Part shown: in pieces, positions 45,301 to 53,760 of the stretch
Layout of the letters: each line of letters opens with the position of its first letter
Position numbering within the stretch: position 1 is the stretch's first letter
Assembly (NCBI GenBank): GCA_015494465.1
Contig: WGBD01000009.1
Span: forward strand, 1 to 58,001
DNA length: 58,001 nt
From: Candidatus Omnitrophota bacterium
Lineage (GTDB): Bacteria > Omnitrophota > Gorgyraeia > S143-82
Reading direction: 5' to 3'
The notes under the pieces: model-generated
Told to the model about the DNA's origin: nothing
The model's input: only the letters and a program-made list of their open reading frames with translations
Database searches by the model: none
Position numbers and translations under genes: made by a program

Positions 45301-46816
45301 TACCCCCTTGGTCTTCGAGATGGCGGTGGGTCTGGAGAGGTTAAGCCCGATTGGAATCGTGGCAGCGAGCGGACTCCTCTTGGGCACATTCTTGACGATG
45401 ATAGTGGTGCCGGTGGTCTATACCCTCGTAGACGATATAGTCGCCCGGTTCCGTCCGAATCGCAGGGCCTTGGCAGGGGTGATGGTTGCCTTGTTCCTGT
45501 TTGCCTCCTATGGTTTCGCTGGAGAGGATAAGGGCCCGGTGCTGATGTCTTTCCGGGATGTGATAACCCATGCAGAGGAGCACGCTCCGGATGTAAAGAT
45601 CGCTTTTCTGGAGGCGGAGATCGCCCGGACGGAGAGGGATGCGCTCCACGCCAGATTACTGCCCAATTTGGACCTGGAGGGGGGATACATCCACTATCAG
45701 GAGGATCACGGAATCCTGCCGGGAGTAGGCGGCCCTGCCCAGCGGTTCGACGACGAGGTGCTGTCCGCAAGGGCGGTCCTGTCCTGGTTGATAACCGACT
45801 TTGGGGCGACGGGATATCAGTACAGGGCCTTGGACAGCCTTTACCTCTCCAAGAAGGAGTTGGCGCAGTGGAAGAGGGATCTCGTCGTGTTCGCCAGCGC
45901 CTGTCTGTACGCCAGAGCGGTGGCCCTTAGGGAGGAAAAGGTTGCCCTGCGCTATCGCAAGAAGGCCTTGGAGGAGTTGTTAAGGCGGATGGAGGATTTC
46001 CTGTCCCAGGGCAAGATCGCCCGGGTAGACCTGTTGCGGGTCAGGGCCCGGCTGGCGGAGGTGGAATCCGCTATAGCCAAGGTAGAAACCGCCTATCGGT
46101 CCTCTTCGGCCCGGTTGGAGGAGGTCATAGGCTGGCAGGGACGGGAGATAGAGTTGGCGGGGTTGCCGGACCTATCCGGTTGCGGGTTGGAACTGGATGG
46201 GGATCGGGCTATGGAGGTTGCCTTGCAGAACCGAAAGGACCTTATGTCCTTGTACAAAAGCCGGGAGGCGGGAGAGTGGAGGGTCCGGTCCGCAGAGCGC
46301 AGGTATCTTCCCCAGATGTTTCTCGTGGCCGGGGTAGGCGAGTTCTCGGGCAGGGATTCGTCCGCCCGCTTTTCAGGGGGTGATCGCTGGGAGGACGATA
46401 ATTGGATTGGGGTGAAGGTGAATCTCCCGATATTGGACGGGGGAAAGAGGAAGGCCGAGAAGGAGATGGCCCGAATCGCGTATCGCCGGCAGTTGGTCGA
46501 GGTCCAGAAGAGGATCCTGCAGATTTCCCGCCAGATAAAGACCGCCTTGGCGCAGGTAAAGTCTGCCCGCAAGCGGATGGAACTGGCCTCCATTGAGGTG
46601 GAGCAGGCGAGGGAGTCGTTTCGCTTGGAGAGGTTGAAGTACGCCACTGGCAAGGGTGTGATAGACGATGTCCTCTCCGCGGAGGCCCAACTGCGCTCCG
46701 CAGAGGCGGACCTCATCCACGCCCGCCGAGACCTGTTGTGCGCACGGTTGCAACTGTATCTGGCTGAGGGCGTTTTGCTCGAGAGGTTGGCGGGCAAGTG
46801 CAGGGATTTGCCTTGA
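42353..46816 (+). CDS. RND efflux pump fused to TolC-type outer-membrane channel
   Basis: A continuous 1487-aa frame. Residues 1 to about 1035 are an AcrB/HAE-type RND transporter (MNLTEVSVKNPYLVLAASLL; TM4 GMVVDASIVVLENIYRH with one Asp of the proton relay; TM10 GGTIVNNSILLLDFIL). Residues from about 1060 are a TolC/OEP protein with two coiled-coil repeats (SFRDVITHAEEHAPDVKIAF through QAKYATG-type helices near the end). The junction, residues 1044-1060, reads MVALFLFASYGFAGEDKG, which looks like a signal peptide with a possible signal peptidase site after GFA. There is no stop or frameshift. It overlaps the adaptor gene by 4 nt, so one operon supplies the whole tripartite pump. Substrate unknown. 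Confidence 0.9.
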   Translation: MNLTEVSVKNPYLVLAASLLVAVLGTISFFRTPVDLFPDTSPPQVLVLTVEPGASADDVADKITEVLEKELNTLPGLKRIRSISRDEVSAITVEFRYSRDIDTALIDVVNAVSRVKAQLPKDILPIRIYRITDATRPTLTLALSPKADSGKTLEDIRLLAENQIKDELLSLPEVGDVDVFGGYLPEVRIRLDRDRLRSYGIGLPEVLSAVSKRNITVPGGYLYSRGGEYLVKTSGEVDDLEGLRNLPIKRQGGGYVLLRDVARVELSHADQRSLFHGNGHRAIALNVLRPDDGHTLETIRAVKRFLPRLRKKYPDIQFEIVDDQEGIITINLKGMRSSLWQAVILTVLVVFLFLADRRTAGVIALSIPMSFLFSLMVLKFSPYTMNMVTLSGLIIAVGMVVDASIVVLENIYRHYHLAQGRKSIFEVVLEGTKEVALANTAGAFTTIVVLIPVMFVGGYPQTVLRPLSIMIGSTIFASLIVSLTIVPLLSSRLLAKPTKPSLIEVWTRAFGKVVDRLADFYVSLLEVALRHRFKVIPIVMASFVLTIRVVLPLLVGELMPPMDTGIVKITLDMPASFGIEKVERVLNQVERVIKSTPGFISMSSVVGSEPGQISFGGGGATTQTVHMTVNLVTRDRRKKTIWEIEDEWREALRKIEGLRSFSVMEYGATPISTTKAPLDLVLYGDDVNLLDKMADGVVRRIVGIPGLLDVRRSWYRDKPQLEIVPDERLCKLYGVSTEDVARLVRLAVGGGIVSYMRLKDFLDIPIRLDYAEGDVGSPDALGLIYIPTRYGQIPLRALVKTVERTYIPPFISREDMKKTIDITGINRTATIIQVAKQVGRRLRQAHQVVPAGYGMKMSGTPADMKEARDRLRKALLLGLLLLYLLLVPMYRSLTHPVVIMVAIPLAAVGAVWGLLVFDKPMCMPAIMGIILLGGTIVNNSILLLDFILQARARGKSREEAIIDSVRIRTRPILMTASSTIIGLTPLVFEMAVGLERLSPIGIVAASGLLLGTFLTMIVVPVVYTLVDDIVARFRPNRRALAGVMVALFLFASYGFAGEDKGPVLMSFRDVITHAEEHAPDVKIAFLEAEIARTERDALHARLLPNLDLEGGYIHYQEDHGILPGVGGPAQRFDDEVLSARAVLSWLITDFGATGYQYRALDSLYLSKKELAQWKRDLVVFASACLYARAVALREEKVALRYRKKALEELLRRMEDFLSQGKIARVDLLRVRARLAEVESAIAKVETAYRSSSARLEEVIGWQGREIELAGLPDLSGCGLELDGDRAMEVALQNRKDLMSLYKSREAGEWRVRSAERRYLPQMFLVAGVGEFSGRDSSARFSGGDRWEDDNWIGVKVNLPILDGGKRKAEKEMARIAYRRQLVEVQKRILQISRQIKTALAQVKSARKRMELASIEVEQARESFRLERLKYATGKGVIDDVLSAEAQLRSAEADLIHARRDLLCARLQLYLAEGVLLERLAGKCRDLP

Positions 46817-46842
46817 CAAGCGATTTGGTTGTGTGTTATTTT
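46813..46842 (+). promoter_or_regulatory. amtB operon promoter
   Basis: TTGACA (46813-46818), an 18-nt spacer and TATTTT (46837-46842) form a sigma70-type promoter overlapping the stop codon of the RND-TolC gene. It would start a leader of about 150 nt before amtB. Confidence 0.65.
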
Positions 46843-46848
46843 GAGTCC

Positions 46849-46998
46849 ACTCGGGCAAAGGGGCCCGTGTAAATAGACTGGCACGCTGGTGTGCTCGATT
46901 AGATAGGAAGCGAGGACGCTCCACATGTAGACGGGGTTCGTCTATGTGTGGGGCGTTTTCGTTTTTGGGGTAGGGTGCTCATAAGAAGGAGGTATGAG
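46849..46998 (+). ncRNA. Structured 5' leader of amtB with terminator, candidate riboswitch or attenuator
   Basis: The region between the predicted start and the amtB ATG folds into several hairpins: CGGGC/GCCCG (about 46851-46868), GCAC/GTGC near 46881-46893, CTCG/CGAG enclosing ATTAGATAGGAAG, and finally an 18-bp terminator. I match it to no family with certainty. The position suggests control by nitrogen status, for example a glutamine-type riboswitch, but that is inference. Confidence 0.5.
46916..46966 (+). terminator. Intrinsic terminator in the amtB leader
   Basis: An 18-bp hairpin, arms 46916-46933 and 46939-46956 with loop GGGTT, three G-T pairs, followed by TTTCGTTTTT. It lies about 35 bases upstream of the amtB start codon, so it must be read through for amtB expression from the upstream promoter. 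Confidence 0.85.
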
Positions 46999-48231
46999 AT
47001 GGACGTAGGGGCTTTGTCTCAGGCTCTGCGGGATCTGACCAACAGTGGGAATGTGTTCTTCCTGCTGATGGGCGCGATCCTGGTCTTCTCTATGCACGCG
47101 GGATTCGCCTTTCTGGAGGTAGGTTCCGTCAGGAAAAAGAATCAGGTCAACGCCCTGGTGAAGATCCTCGTGGATTGGGGGGCGTCTACGGTGATGTACT
47201 TCTTCATCGGATACTTTATCGCCTACGGTATTCGCTTCTTCTCTCCTGCCCAGGTCCTGCTGGGTGACGATCACGGTTATCAGTTGATTAGGTTCTTCTT
47301 CTTGCTCACCTTTGCTGCCTGTATCCCGGCAATAATCTCCGGCGGGATAGCGGAGAGGGCGAAGTTCTGGCCCCAGTTCTTTGCCGGCGCCTTCTTCGTG
47401 GGTTTCGTTTACCCGTTCTTTGAGTCCTTGGTATGGGGGAAGACCCCGCTTCTGGGACAGCCTGGCTCCTGGCTGGCGAAACTGGCAGGGGTGCCGTTCC
47501 ACGACTTTGCGGGTTCGGTGGTGGTGCACTCCTTGGGTGGTTGGTTGGCCTTGCCGGCGATAATCCTCTTGGGGCCGAGGTTGAAACGCTACGTCAACGG
47601 CAAGAGCCAGGTAATCAAGGTCAGCAGCATACCGTTTCTCGCCCTGGGCAGTTGGCTGCTGTGCGTAGGTTGGTTCGGGTTTAACGTGATGAGCGCGGGA
47701 GAACTCACCAACATATCCGCCTTGGTAGCGGTGAATTCCCTCCTGGCGATGGTGGGCGGTATACTGGTTGCCCTGTTCGTCTCCAAGAACGACGCCGCGT
47801 TTATCCACAACGGTGCCTTGGCCGGGCTCATCGCCATATGCTCGGGCTCGGATGTGGTCCACCCGATAGGGGCATTGATAATCGGCGGGATCGGTGCCCT
47901 TATCTTCATAAAGTTGTTCGAATTTGAGACCGAGGTGTTGAAGATAGACGACGTCTTGGGCGTCTGGCCCCTTCACGGGGTGGCAGGTACCTGGGGTGGT
48001 GTTGCCTGCGGTATCTTCGGACAGAAGGCCCTTGGGGGGCTCGGGGGCGTGAGCCTGCTGGCACAGGTGATAGGTAGCCTTGCTGCGGTGGTCTACGCTC
48101 TTGTGCTGGGATTCGTGGTCTACGGAATCTTGAAGTCCACGGTGGGGATCCGCCTCTCTGAGCACGAGGAGATACTGGGTGCGGATCTCAGCATCCACAA
48201 CATAGAGGCTTATCCGGAAGAGGCACTGTGA
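46999..48231 (+). CDS. amtB: Ammonium transporter AmtB
   Basis: A 410-aa channel with about 11 membrane helices. The pore twin histidines lie in [18 protein letters not shown] and [17 protein letters not shown], and the Amt signature region near [20 protein letters not shown] is present. It conducts ammonium/ammonia across the inner membrane. The ATG at 46999 follows AGAAGGAGGT; a longer upstream frame runs back into the leader terminator. A PII gene follows, as is usual. Confidence 0.94.
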   Translation: MDVGALSQALRDLTNSGNVFFLLMGAILVFSMHAGFAFLEVGSVRKKNQVNALVKILVDWGASTVMYFFIGYFIAYGIRFFSPAQVLLGDDHGYQLIRFFFLLTFAACIPAIISGGIAERAKFWPQFFAGAFFVGFVYPFFESLVWGKTPLLGQPGSWLAKLAGVPFHDFAGSVVVHSLGGWLALPAIILLGPRLKRYVNGKSQVIKVSSIPFLALGSWLLCVGWFGFNVMSAGELTNISALVAVNSLLAMVGGILVALFVSKNDAAFIHNGALAGLIAICSGSDVVHPIGALIIGGIGALIFIKLFEFETEVLKIDDVLGVWPLHGVAGTWGGVACGIFGQKALGGLGGVSLLAQVIGSLAAVVYALVLGFVVYGILKSTVGIRLSEHEEILGADLSIHNIEAYPEEAL

Positions 48232-48265
48232 TAGTGGCGCAGGCGATAAAGAGGAGGATGTGGCG

Positions 48266-48607
48266 ATGAAGAAGATAGAGGCGATAATACAGCCGGAGAA
48301 ACTCGACGACGTCAAGGAGGAATTGTTCAAGGCGGACATACACAAGATGACCGTCAGCCGGGTGAAGGGCTGCGGACAGCAGAAGGGATACGTGGAGAGT
48401 TATAGGGGTAAGATATACAAGGTGAACCTCCTTCCCAAGATAAAACTGGAGATCGTGGTAAACGAAGAATTCGTGAAGCCCACGGTAGATGCGATAATAA
48501 GGGGAGCCAGGACCGGGAACATCGGTGACGGCAAGATATTCATCAGCGATCTGGTGGAGTGTATCCGCATCCGCACCGGTGAGACCGGGGAAAAGGCAGT
48601 AGGGTGA
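48266..48607 (+). CDS. glnK: Nitrogen regulatory protein PII (GlnK/GlnB)
   Basis: A 113-aa trimeric signalling protein. [20 protein letters not shown], the T-loop ([20 protein letters not shown]) with the Tyr near the position uridylylated in enterics, and the ATP-binding [13 protein letters not shown] segment are present. Linked to amtB, it most likely plugs the channel when nitrogen is plentiful, so GlnK is the better name. The ATG at 48266 follows GAGGAGG. Confidence 0.93.
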   Translation: MKKIEAIIQPEKLDDVKEELFKADIHKMTVSRVKGCGQQKGYVESYRGKIYKVNLLPKIKLEIVVNEEFVKPTVDAIIRGARTGNIGDGKIFISDLVECIRIRTGETGEKAVG

Positions 48608-49314
48608 TGGATCCCGTATTGGTGATAAAGCACGTGGAGAGCGAAGGCCCGGGTCTGTTGGGTGAGTTCCTGCAGGCCCGGGGCCTTGCCCTTTCCGTAG
48701 TGGAACTGGAGAAGGGTGAAGGCCTGCCGGACAGACCGGAGGGCTTTTCTGCGGTGATAAGCATGGGCGGGCCGATGGGGGTTTACGACGAAGAGGATTA
48801 TCCCTTCCTCCGAAAGGAGCTCCCGTTGCTGCAGGCGGTGATAGAGAGGGACATCCCCTTTATCGGCGTGTGTCTGGGGGCCCAGATGCTGGCCCGGGCA
48901 GGAAATGCAAGGGTCCTATCCAAGGCCTGCACCGAGATCGGGTTCTACCCGATCAGGTTGACGAAAGAGGGGCAGGAGGATCCCCTCTTTGCCGGGGTAC
49001 CGGAGGAGTTCGTGGTATTCCAGTGGCACAACGACGTCTTTGAGATCCCCGAGGGGGCGGTTTGGCTTGCGGAGTCTGCGAAGTGTCCCAATCAGGCCTT
49101 TCGGTTGGGCGGGAGGGTGTATGCCCTGCAGTTCCACGTGGAAGCAACCCCAGAGATGGTAGAGGACTGGTTTTCCGAGGATCTGGAGAGTTCGGATCCT
49201 ACGGCGCGCGCCCGGGCAGAAGAGATGATCCGCATGGCCCCTAAGGTAGTGGAGGCCAACAGGGCCACATACGACAGGATATTCGAGAACTTCCTTTCTA
49301 TCCTCCGCGGTTAG
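48607..49314 (+). CDS. Class I glutamine amidotransferase-like protein
   Basis: A 235-aa protein with the catalytic triad of class I amidotransferases: nucleophile Cys in FIGVCLGAQMLA, and His/Glu in ALQFHVEATPEM. VISMGGPMGVYDEE near the N-terminus is the oxyanion region. It resembles the stand-alone GuaA-N-like family (as in YfeJ/Gat1-like proteins) rather than a synthetase. It overlaps glnK (TGATG) and so is co-expressed with ammonium uptake. It may hydrolyse glutamine or a gamma-glutamyl compound; substrate unknown. Confidence 0.85.
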   Translation: MDPVLVIKHVESEGPGLLGEFLQARGLALSVVELEKGEGLPDRPEGFSAVISMGGPMGVYDEEDYPFLRKELPLLQAVIERDIPFIGVCLGAQMLARAGNARVLSKACTEIGFYPIRLTKEGQEDPLFAGVPEEFVVFQWHNDVFEIPEGAVWLAESAKCPNQAFRLGGRVYALQFHVEATPEMVEDWFSEDLESSDPTARARAEEMIRMAPKVVEANRATYDRIFENFLSILRG

Positions 49315-49385
49315 GGATTGAATCTCCGCTTTGGATTTATAAACTGGGTTGGTTTCTACCCCGATGCTTATCCTTGTGCGGTTTT

Positions 49386-50057
49386 TTAGTTCCCTTTTGT
49401 CTCCTCTTCCCCGTGGTGGTGTTTGATGATCTTGCCTTCCACCACGAATATGACGTCCTCGGCGATGTTGGTTGAGAGGTCGGCGATGCGTTCCAGATTG
49501 CGGGATATCTTTATCAGGTGGATTGCCCGCTCTATGGTGGTGGGATCCGAGGTCATGTAGGTGATAAGTTCCCGCAGGACCTGATCCCTTAGGTTGTCCA
49601 CTATCTCGTCCCGTTCGCATACCCGTTTGGCCTTCTCTGCGTCGGAGTTGATGAAGGCGTCTATTGCGTCCTTCAGCATACCGGTGGTCTCCTCGGCCAT
49701 CTTGGGTATGTCTATGAGGGGTTTGACCTGCGGTCTCTCTATGAGGTATTGTGCGCTAGTGGATATGTTTACTGCCAGATCGCCGATGCGCTCCAGGTCG
49801 TTGTTCATCTTGAGGACCATAAGGACGGTGCGTAGTTGGGCTGCCCGGGGCTCGTAGAGGGCGATGAAGTTTGTGCACATCTCGTCCAATTCCACCTCGG
49901 TTTCGTTCATGCGGGGCTCCATCTCGTTTATGACCTTATCCAAAAGGTCTGCCCGCCTTTCCAAGAGTCCTTGGATAGAGTACTTTACCATGGTCTCCGC
50001 GAGGCTGGCCTCTTCCACCAAGCGCCTCTTTATCTCGTTCAACTTCTCTTCGAACAT
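49386..50057 (-). CDS. phoU: Phosphate transport regulator PhoU
   Basis: A 223-aa helical protein with two PhoU repeats, each with the metal-binding E/D motif (LKMNNDLERIGDLAVNIS and IKISRNLERIADLSTNIAED). It signals phosphate sufficiency to PhoR and restrains PstSCAB. The ATG at 50057 has GGAGG at proper spacing; an ATG at 50063 is too close. It is the last gene of the pst operon. Confidence 0.94.
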   Translation of the reverse strand: MFEEKLNEIKRRLVEEASLAETMVKYSIQGLLERRADLLDKVINEMEPRMNETEVELDEMCTNFIALYEPRAAQLRTVLMVLKMNNDLERIGDLAVNISTSAQYLIERPQVKPLIDIPKMAEETTGMLKDAIDAFINSDAEKAKRVCERDEIVDNLRDQVLRELITYMTSDPTTIERAIHLIKISRNLERIADLSTNIAEDVIFVVEGKIIKHHHGEEETKGN

Positions 50058-50069
50058 AACCATCCCTCC

Positions 50070-50831
50070 TTATCCGAATTTCCCAGTCAGGTATTCCTCG
50101 GTGCGAGGATCCTTAGGAGCGGTGAACATCTGAGGCGTGGGCCCGATCTCCACGATCTCTCCGAGGTACATAAACGCGGTGTAATCGGAGACGCGCGCCG
50201 CCTGGGCCCGGTTGTGGGTGACGAGCACGATACTAACCGTCTCTTTTAATTGGGTTATGAGCTCCTCTATCATTGCCTGGGCCTTAGGGTCCAGGGCAGA
50301 GGTTGGCTCGTCTAACAGGAGTATGTCCGGCCTCATGGCCAGGGCCCGGGCTATGCACAGCCTCTGCTGCTGCCCCCCGGACAGGAAGGTGCCTCGCTTG
50401 TGGAGGGAATCTTTTACCTCGTCCCAGAGGAATGCCTTTTTGAGGCTGGTCTCCACTATCTCGTCTCTCTCTGCCCGACTGAGTTTTTCTCCCCGTAGTA
50501 TGTACCCCGCCAGGACGTTGTCGTAAATGCTCATCGTTGGGAAGGGATTTGGCCGCTGGAAGACCATCCCTATCCTCCTGCGCACGGTGGTGGGGGGGAG
50601 GTCGAATATGTTTTCCCCTTCCAAGAGGACCTGGCCCTTTATCTTCGTCCCGGGCAGGAGCTCGTGCATGCGATTGAGACAGCGGATAAAGGTGGACTTG
50701 CCACAGCCGGACGGCCCCATTATGGCGATGACCTTGTTGTAGGGGACCGCCAAATTCACACTTTTTACTACCCAGTTGTCGCCGTAGGCAGCGCTTAGGT
50801 CTATAGTTTCCAGTATTATCTCCTTTTCCAT
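50070..50831 (-). CDS. pstB: Phosphate ABC transporter ATP-binding protein PstB
   Basis: A 253-aa ATPase: Walker A IMGPSGCGKSTFIRCLNRM, Q-loop MVFQRPNPFPTMSIYDNV, signature LSGGQQQRLCIARALAM, Walker B ILLLDEPTSALD. It powers high-affinity phosphate import. It overlaps pstA by 16 nt. Confidence 0.96.
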   Translation of the reverse strand: MEKEIILETIDLSAAYGDNWVVKSVNLAVPYNKVIAIMGPSGCGKSTFIRCLNRMHELLPGTKIKGQVLLEGENIFDLPPTTVRRRIGMVFQRPNPFPTMSIYDNVLAGYILRGEKLSRAERDEIVETSLKKAFLWDEVKDSLHKRGTFLSGGQQQRLCIARALAMRPDILLLDEPTSALDPKAQAMIEELITQLKETVSIVLVTHNRAQAARVSDYTAFMYLGEIVEIGPTPQMFTAPKDPRTEEYLTGKFG

Positions 50832-51643
50832 GGTCCCTTCCTGATGGTTATGTTAATACCCAATATGAATACCATCAACACCAGAGATGCTCCCCAGGCC
50901 TTTTGGTGCCAGTCGGAATAGGGGCTCATGGCGTAGTTAAACACCAGCAGTGGCACCGCGTCCACGGGTTTGAGCGGGTTGAGGTTGAGGTATGGGTTCC
51001 CAAAGGCGGTGAACAACAGCGGTGCGGTCTCCCCGGCGATCCTCGCCACGCCGAGAAGGACTCCCGAGAGTATCCCGGGCATGGCAGAAGGCAGTATCAC
51101 CTTCCATATCGTGCGGGTATAACTGGCACCGAGGGACAGCCCTGCCTCTTTTAGGGAGGTGGGCAGGCGAATCAGTGTCTCCTGCGTGGCCCGGGCCACG
51201 GTGGGGAGCATGATAATCGCCAAGGCCACCCCTCCGCTCAGGGCAGAAAACCCCCCGAGAGGTTTTACTATCCACAGGTAAGCGAGGATCCCCACGACGA
51301 TGGAAGGGATCCCTTGGAGGGTATTTATCAGTATCTCTACCAGGGAGGCCCAAGGACCCCGAGTCTCCGAGAGATACAAGCCCAATCCCACCCCGGTAGG
51401 CACGGATATAACCACCGCTATCGCTATCAAGAGCAGACTCCCTACGATGCTATTTAGGATACCTCCTCCCGGGTCTCCCGGAGGGGTGGGGAGTTTGGTG
51501 AAGAAGTCAAGGGATATGGCAGAGTAGCCCTTGCTGATTATGGTAATGAGTATCAGTAGAAGGGGCAGGAGAGTCAACAAGGAGAGAGAGAGAATCGTTG
51601 CCTTGAAGATCCTGTCCTTTATCCTGCGTGCGCGCGTGCTCAT
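50816..51643 (-). CDS. pstA: Phosphate ABC transporter permease PstA
   Basis: A 275-aa permease with six predicted membrane helices. It begins MSTRARRIKDRIFKATILSL and contains LSETRGPWASLVEILINTLQ, GIPSIVVGILAYL and the EAA-like SLKEAGLSLGASYTRTIWKV. The ATG at 51643 overlaps the pstC stop (ATGA). The same frame stays open upstream through pstC, but that part is an out-of-frame reading. Confidence 0.94.
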   Translation of the reverse strand: MSTRARRIKDRIFKATILSLSLLTLLPLLLILITIISKGYSAISLDFFTKLPTPPGDPGGGILNSIVGSLLLIAIAVVISVPTGVGLGLYLSETRGPWASLVEILINTLQGIPSIVVGILAYLWIVKPLGGFSALSGGVALAIIMLPTVARATQETLIRLPTSLKEAGLSLGASYTRTIWKVILPSAMPGILSGVLLGVARIAGETAPLLFTAFGNPYLNLNPLKPVDAVPLLVFNYAMSPYSDWHQKAWGASLVLMVFILGINITIRKGPWKRR

Positions 51644-52512
51644 CTTCGGATAGAGACCTTCCTTACTATCACTTGCCCTACGAGGTTCACTATCACGTTT
51701 ACCAGGAACAGCCACAGGCCTATCTGGATCAGAGAGCTCAGGTGCAGGTCCCCGACCGCCTCGGCGAATTCGTTGGCTATCACCGAGGCCATGGTGTTGC
51801 CCGGAGAGAAGAGGTCCTTGGGCATGCCGTTGAAGTTGCCTATCACCATCGTCACCGCCATGGTCTCGCCCAGCGCCCTTCCAAGGCCCAGGAGTATCCC
51901 TGCGTAAAACCCGGAGAGGCAGTAAGGGACGATGATGTTCTTTACCACCTCCCAGTCGGTTGCCCCTAAGGCCATACCCGCCTCTAACAGGTCCTGCGGC
52001 ACCATGGCAACCATCTCCTTGGAGATGGAGGAGATGTAGGGGATTATCATTATCGCAAGGACCAGGCTTGCAGTGAATATGCCCACTCCGAAGGGGGTGA
52101 TGTTCATTTTTATCTCCATCCAGCGCACTACCGGTACCAGAAAGAACAGGGCCCATAGTCCGTATATCACCGAAGGGATACCCGCCAGTAAATCTACTGC
52201 ATAGTCGAGGATATAGGCAAATCGTAGACCCTTTCGCGAATAGATGCCGAGGAATAAAGCTAAAGAGAAGGCCAAAGGCGTGGACATCAGCAGGGCAAGA
52301 AACGAGGTCAATAGTGTGCCGGTCAGAAAGGGCAGGGCCCCGAACTTGCCTGCGGTAGGATCCCATTCGGTAGATATAACGAACTTCCAGCCAAAGGCCT
52401 TTATCGAGGGCCCACTCGCTATGATTAGGGAAAGGAAGGTTATCCCGACGAACAGGATAAACAGAAAGGCGGTCAGGTTAAGGCCAATCCGAAACGCTTT
52501 ATCGCCGTCCAT
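51640..52512 (-). CDS. pstC: Phosphate ABC transporter permease PstC
   Basis: A 290-aa permease: FVGITFLSLIIASGPSIKAF, FVISTEWDPTAGKFGALPFL, LAGIPSVIYGLWALF and the EAA-like LLEAGMALGATDWEVVKNII motif are typical of PstC. It pairs with PstA to form the membrane channel. Confidence 0.95.
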   Translation of the reverse strand: MDGDKAFRIGLNLTAFLFILFVGITFLSLIIASGPSIKAFGWKFVISTEWDPTAGKFGALPFLTGTLLTSFLALLMSTPLAFSLALFLGIYSRKGLRFAYILDYAVDLLAGIPSVIYGLWALFFLVPVVRWMEIKMNITPFGVGIFTASLVLAIMIIPYISSISKEMVAMVPQDLLEAGMALGATDWEVVKNIIVPYCLSGFYAGILLGLGRALGETMAVTMVIGNFNGMPKDLFSPGNTMASVIANEFAEAVGDLHLSSLIQIGLWLFLVNVIVNLVGQVIVRKVSIRR

Positions 52513-52584
52513 CTGTGCGACCTCGTCGGATCGTTGGGATAGCCCTTAAATTTTATCATCGTTTCCTTGTCTTGTGTGGTATTT

Positions 52585-53664
52585 TCAGGGCCGGCTCTCT
52601 GGTTGCAATAATACCTTACCTTTGAAGGTGAGTTTCTTCAACAGGGCCTCCACCTTTCTCTTGGCGGTGTCGGATAAGGGAGAGAAGTGTAGGGGCTTGG
52701 TGTACTTTTGTCCCTCGTGGGTCATCCACCAGAGAAGGTCCGCCAAGGCCTGGGCCTTTTCTTCGGATAGGCCTCCTTGAGATAGGTCCTGATAGACGAG
52801 TATCCAGGTAAATCCGGATATGGGATAGCCGTTAGGGGCAGAGGTGTCGCAGAGGGAGACACGCATGTCGTCGGGGAGTTCTATGTTGGCCGATTCGGTG
52901 ACGCTCTCTATAGAAGGCAGGACGAAGTTCCCGCTCTTGTTCTTTATGGCAGCGAAGGGCATATCGTTGGTGAGACAGTAGACCAGTTCTACGTACCCTA
53001 TTGCCCCGGGGAGCTGTTTTATCAGCCCCGCCACTCCTGCGTTGCCCTTGCCCCCCAATCCGGTTGGCCACTTTACTGCCTTGCCCTTGCCGACCCGCTG
53101 GGCCCATTCCTTGCTCACCTTGGAGAGGTAGTCGGTAAAGATAAAGGTGGTCCCACTTCCGTCGGAGCGGTGTACTACTATGATCTTCATAGGCGGGAGT
53201 TTGGTGCTGAGGTTTATCTGCTGTATTCGGGGATCGTCCCAACGGGTGATCTTGCCCAAAAATATGTCTGCTAACACCTCGGGCGTAAGGCGCAGAGAGG
53301 GATTACCCGGCAGGTTGTAGGAGATGGCCACTGCCCCTGCGGTAATGGGGATGTGGAGTACCGGTGCGGGGAACTTAGCCAATTCCTCGTCGCTAAGGTA
53401 GGCGTCGGATGCCCCGAAGTCCACCACCTTTGCCCTCAACTGTCTTATCCCCCCGCCCGATCCGATGGCCTGATAATTTACCTTTACCTTGTAGACTCTG
53501 TAGTACTCGCTGAACATCTTGGAGTAGAGGGGATAGGGGAAGGTGGCCCCTGCACCTACCAGTTCCTTTTCTTTGGCCAAGGCGTTAGATGTGAACGAGG
53601 GAGATGTAAACCCGAGAAAGGCCAGCAGGCTTACGAAGAGATAGAGGCCCCTAATCCTATTCAT
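52585..53664 (-). CDS. pstS: Phosphate-binding periplasmic protein PstS
   Basis: A 359-aa protein with a signal peptide (LYLFVSLLAFLGFTSPSFTS). Phosphate-binding loops are visible: LVGAGATFPYPLYSKMF, YQAIGSGGGIRQLRAKVVDF, GASDAYLSDEEL and VHRSDGSGTTFIFTDYLS. It starts the pstSCAB-phoU operon; upstream I see no clear Pho box. High-affinity phosphate uptake suggests phosphate-poor surroundings. Confidence 0.95.
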   Translation of the reverse strand: MNRIRGLYLFVSLLAFLGFTSPSFTSNALAKEKELVGAGATFPYPLYSKMFSEYYRVYKVKVNYQAIGSGGGIRQLRAKVVDFGASDAYLSDEELAKFPAPVLHIPITAGAVAISYNLPGNPSLRLTPEVLADIFLGKITRWDDPRIQQINLSTKLPPMKIIVVHRSDGSGTTFIFTDYLSKVSKEWAQRVGKGKAVKWPTGLGGKGNAGVAGLIKQLPGAIGYVELVYCLTNDMPFAAIKNKSGNFVLPSIESVTESANIELPDDMRVSLCDTSAPNGYPISGFTWILVYQDLSQGGLSEEKAQALADLLWWMTHEGQKYTKPLHFSPLSDTAKRKVEALLKKLTFKGKVLLQPESRP

Positions 53665-53760
53665 GGATACCTCCTGCTTTGTTTGTATTGGCTGAAAGGA
53701 CTTATTCGCATCGGATTTTCCTGCACGATGATATCGTAAAAAGCACGGTTTGTATAGAGA

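Noticed and set aside
46936-46998. N-terminal extension of AmtB starting inside the leader
   Set aside because: It would begin in the terminator hairpin; the ATG at 46999 has a strong ribosome site and the normal AmtB start.
49130-49145. parS-like sequence in the amidotransferase gene (GTTCCACGTGGAAGC)
   Set aside because: It encodes the catalytic QFHVEA motif and departs from the palindrome at its ends; most likely coincidence.
51640-52366. Long N-terminal extension of PstA through pstC
   Set aside because: The extension is an out-of-frame reading of pstC; the real PstA starts at the ATGA overlap at 51643.
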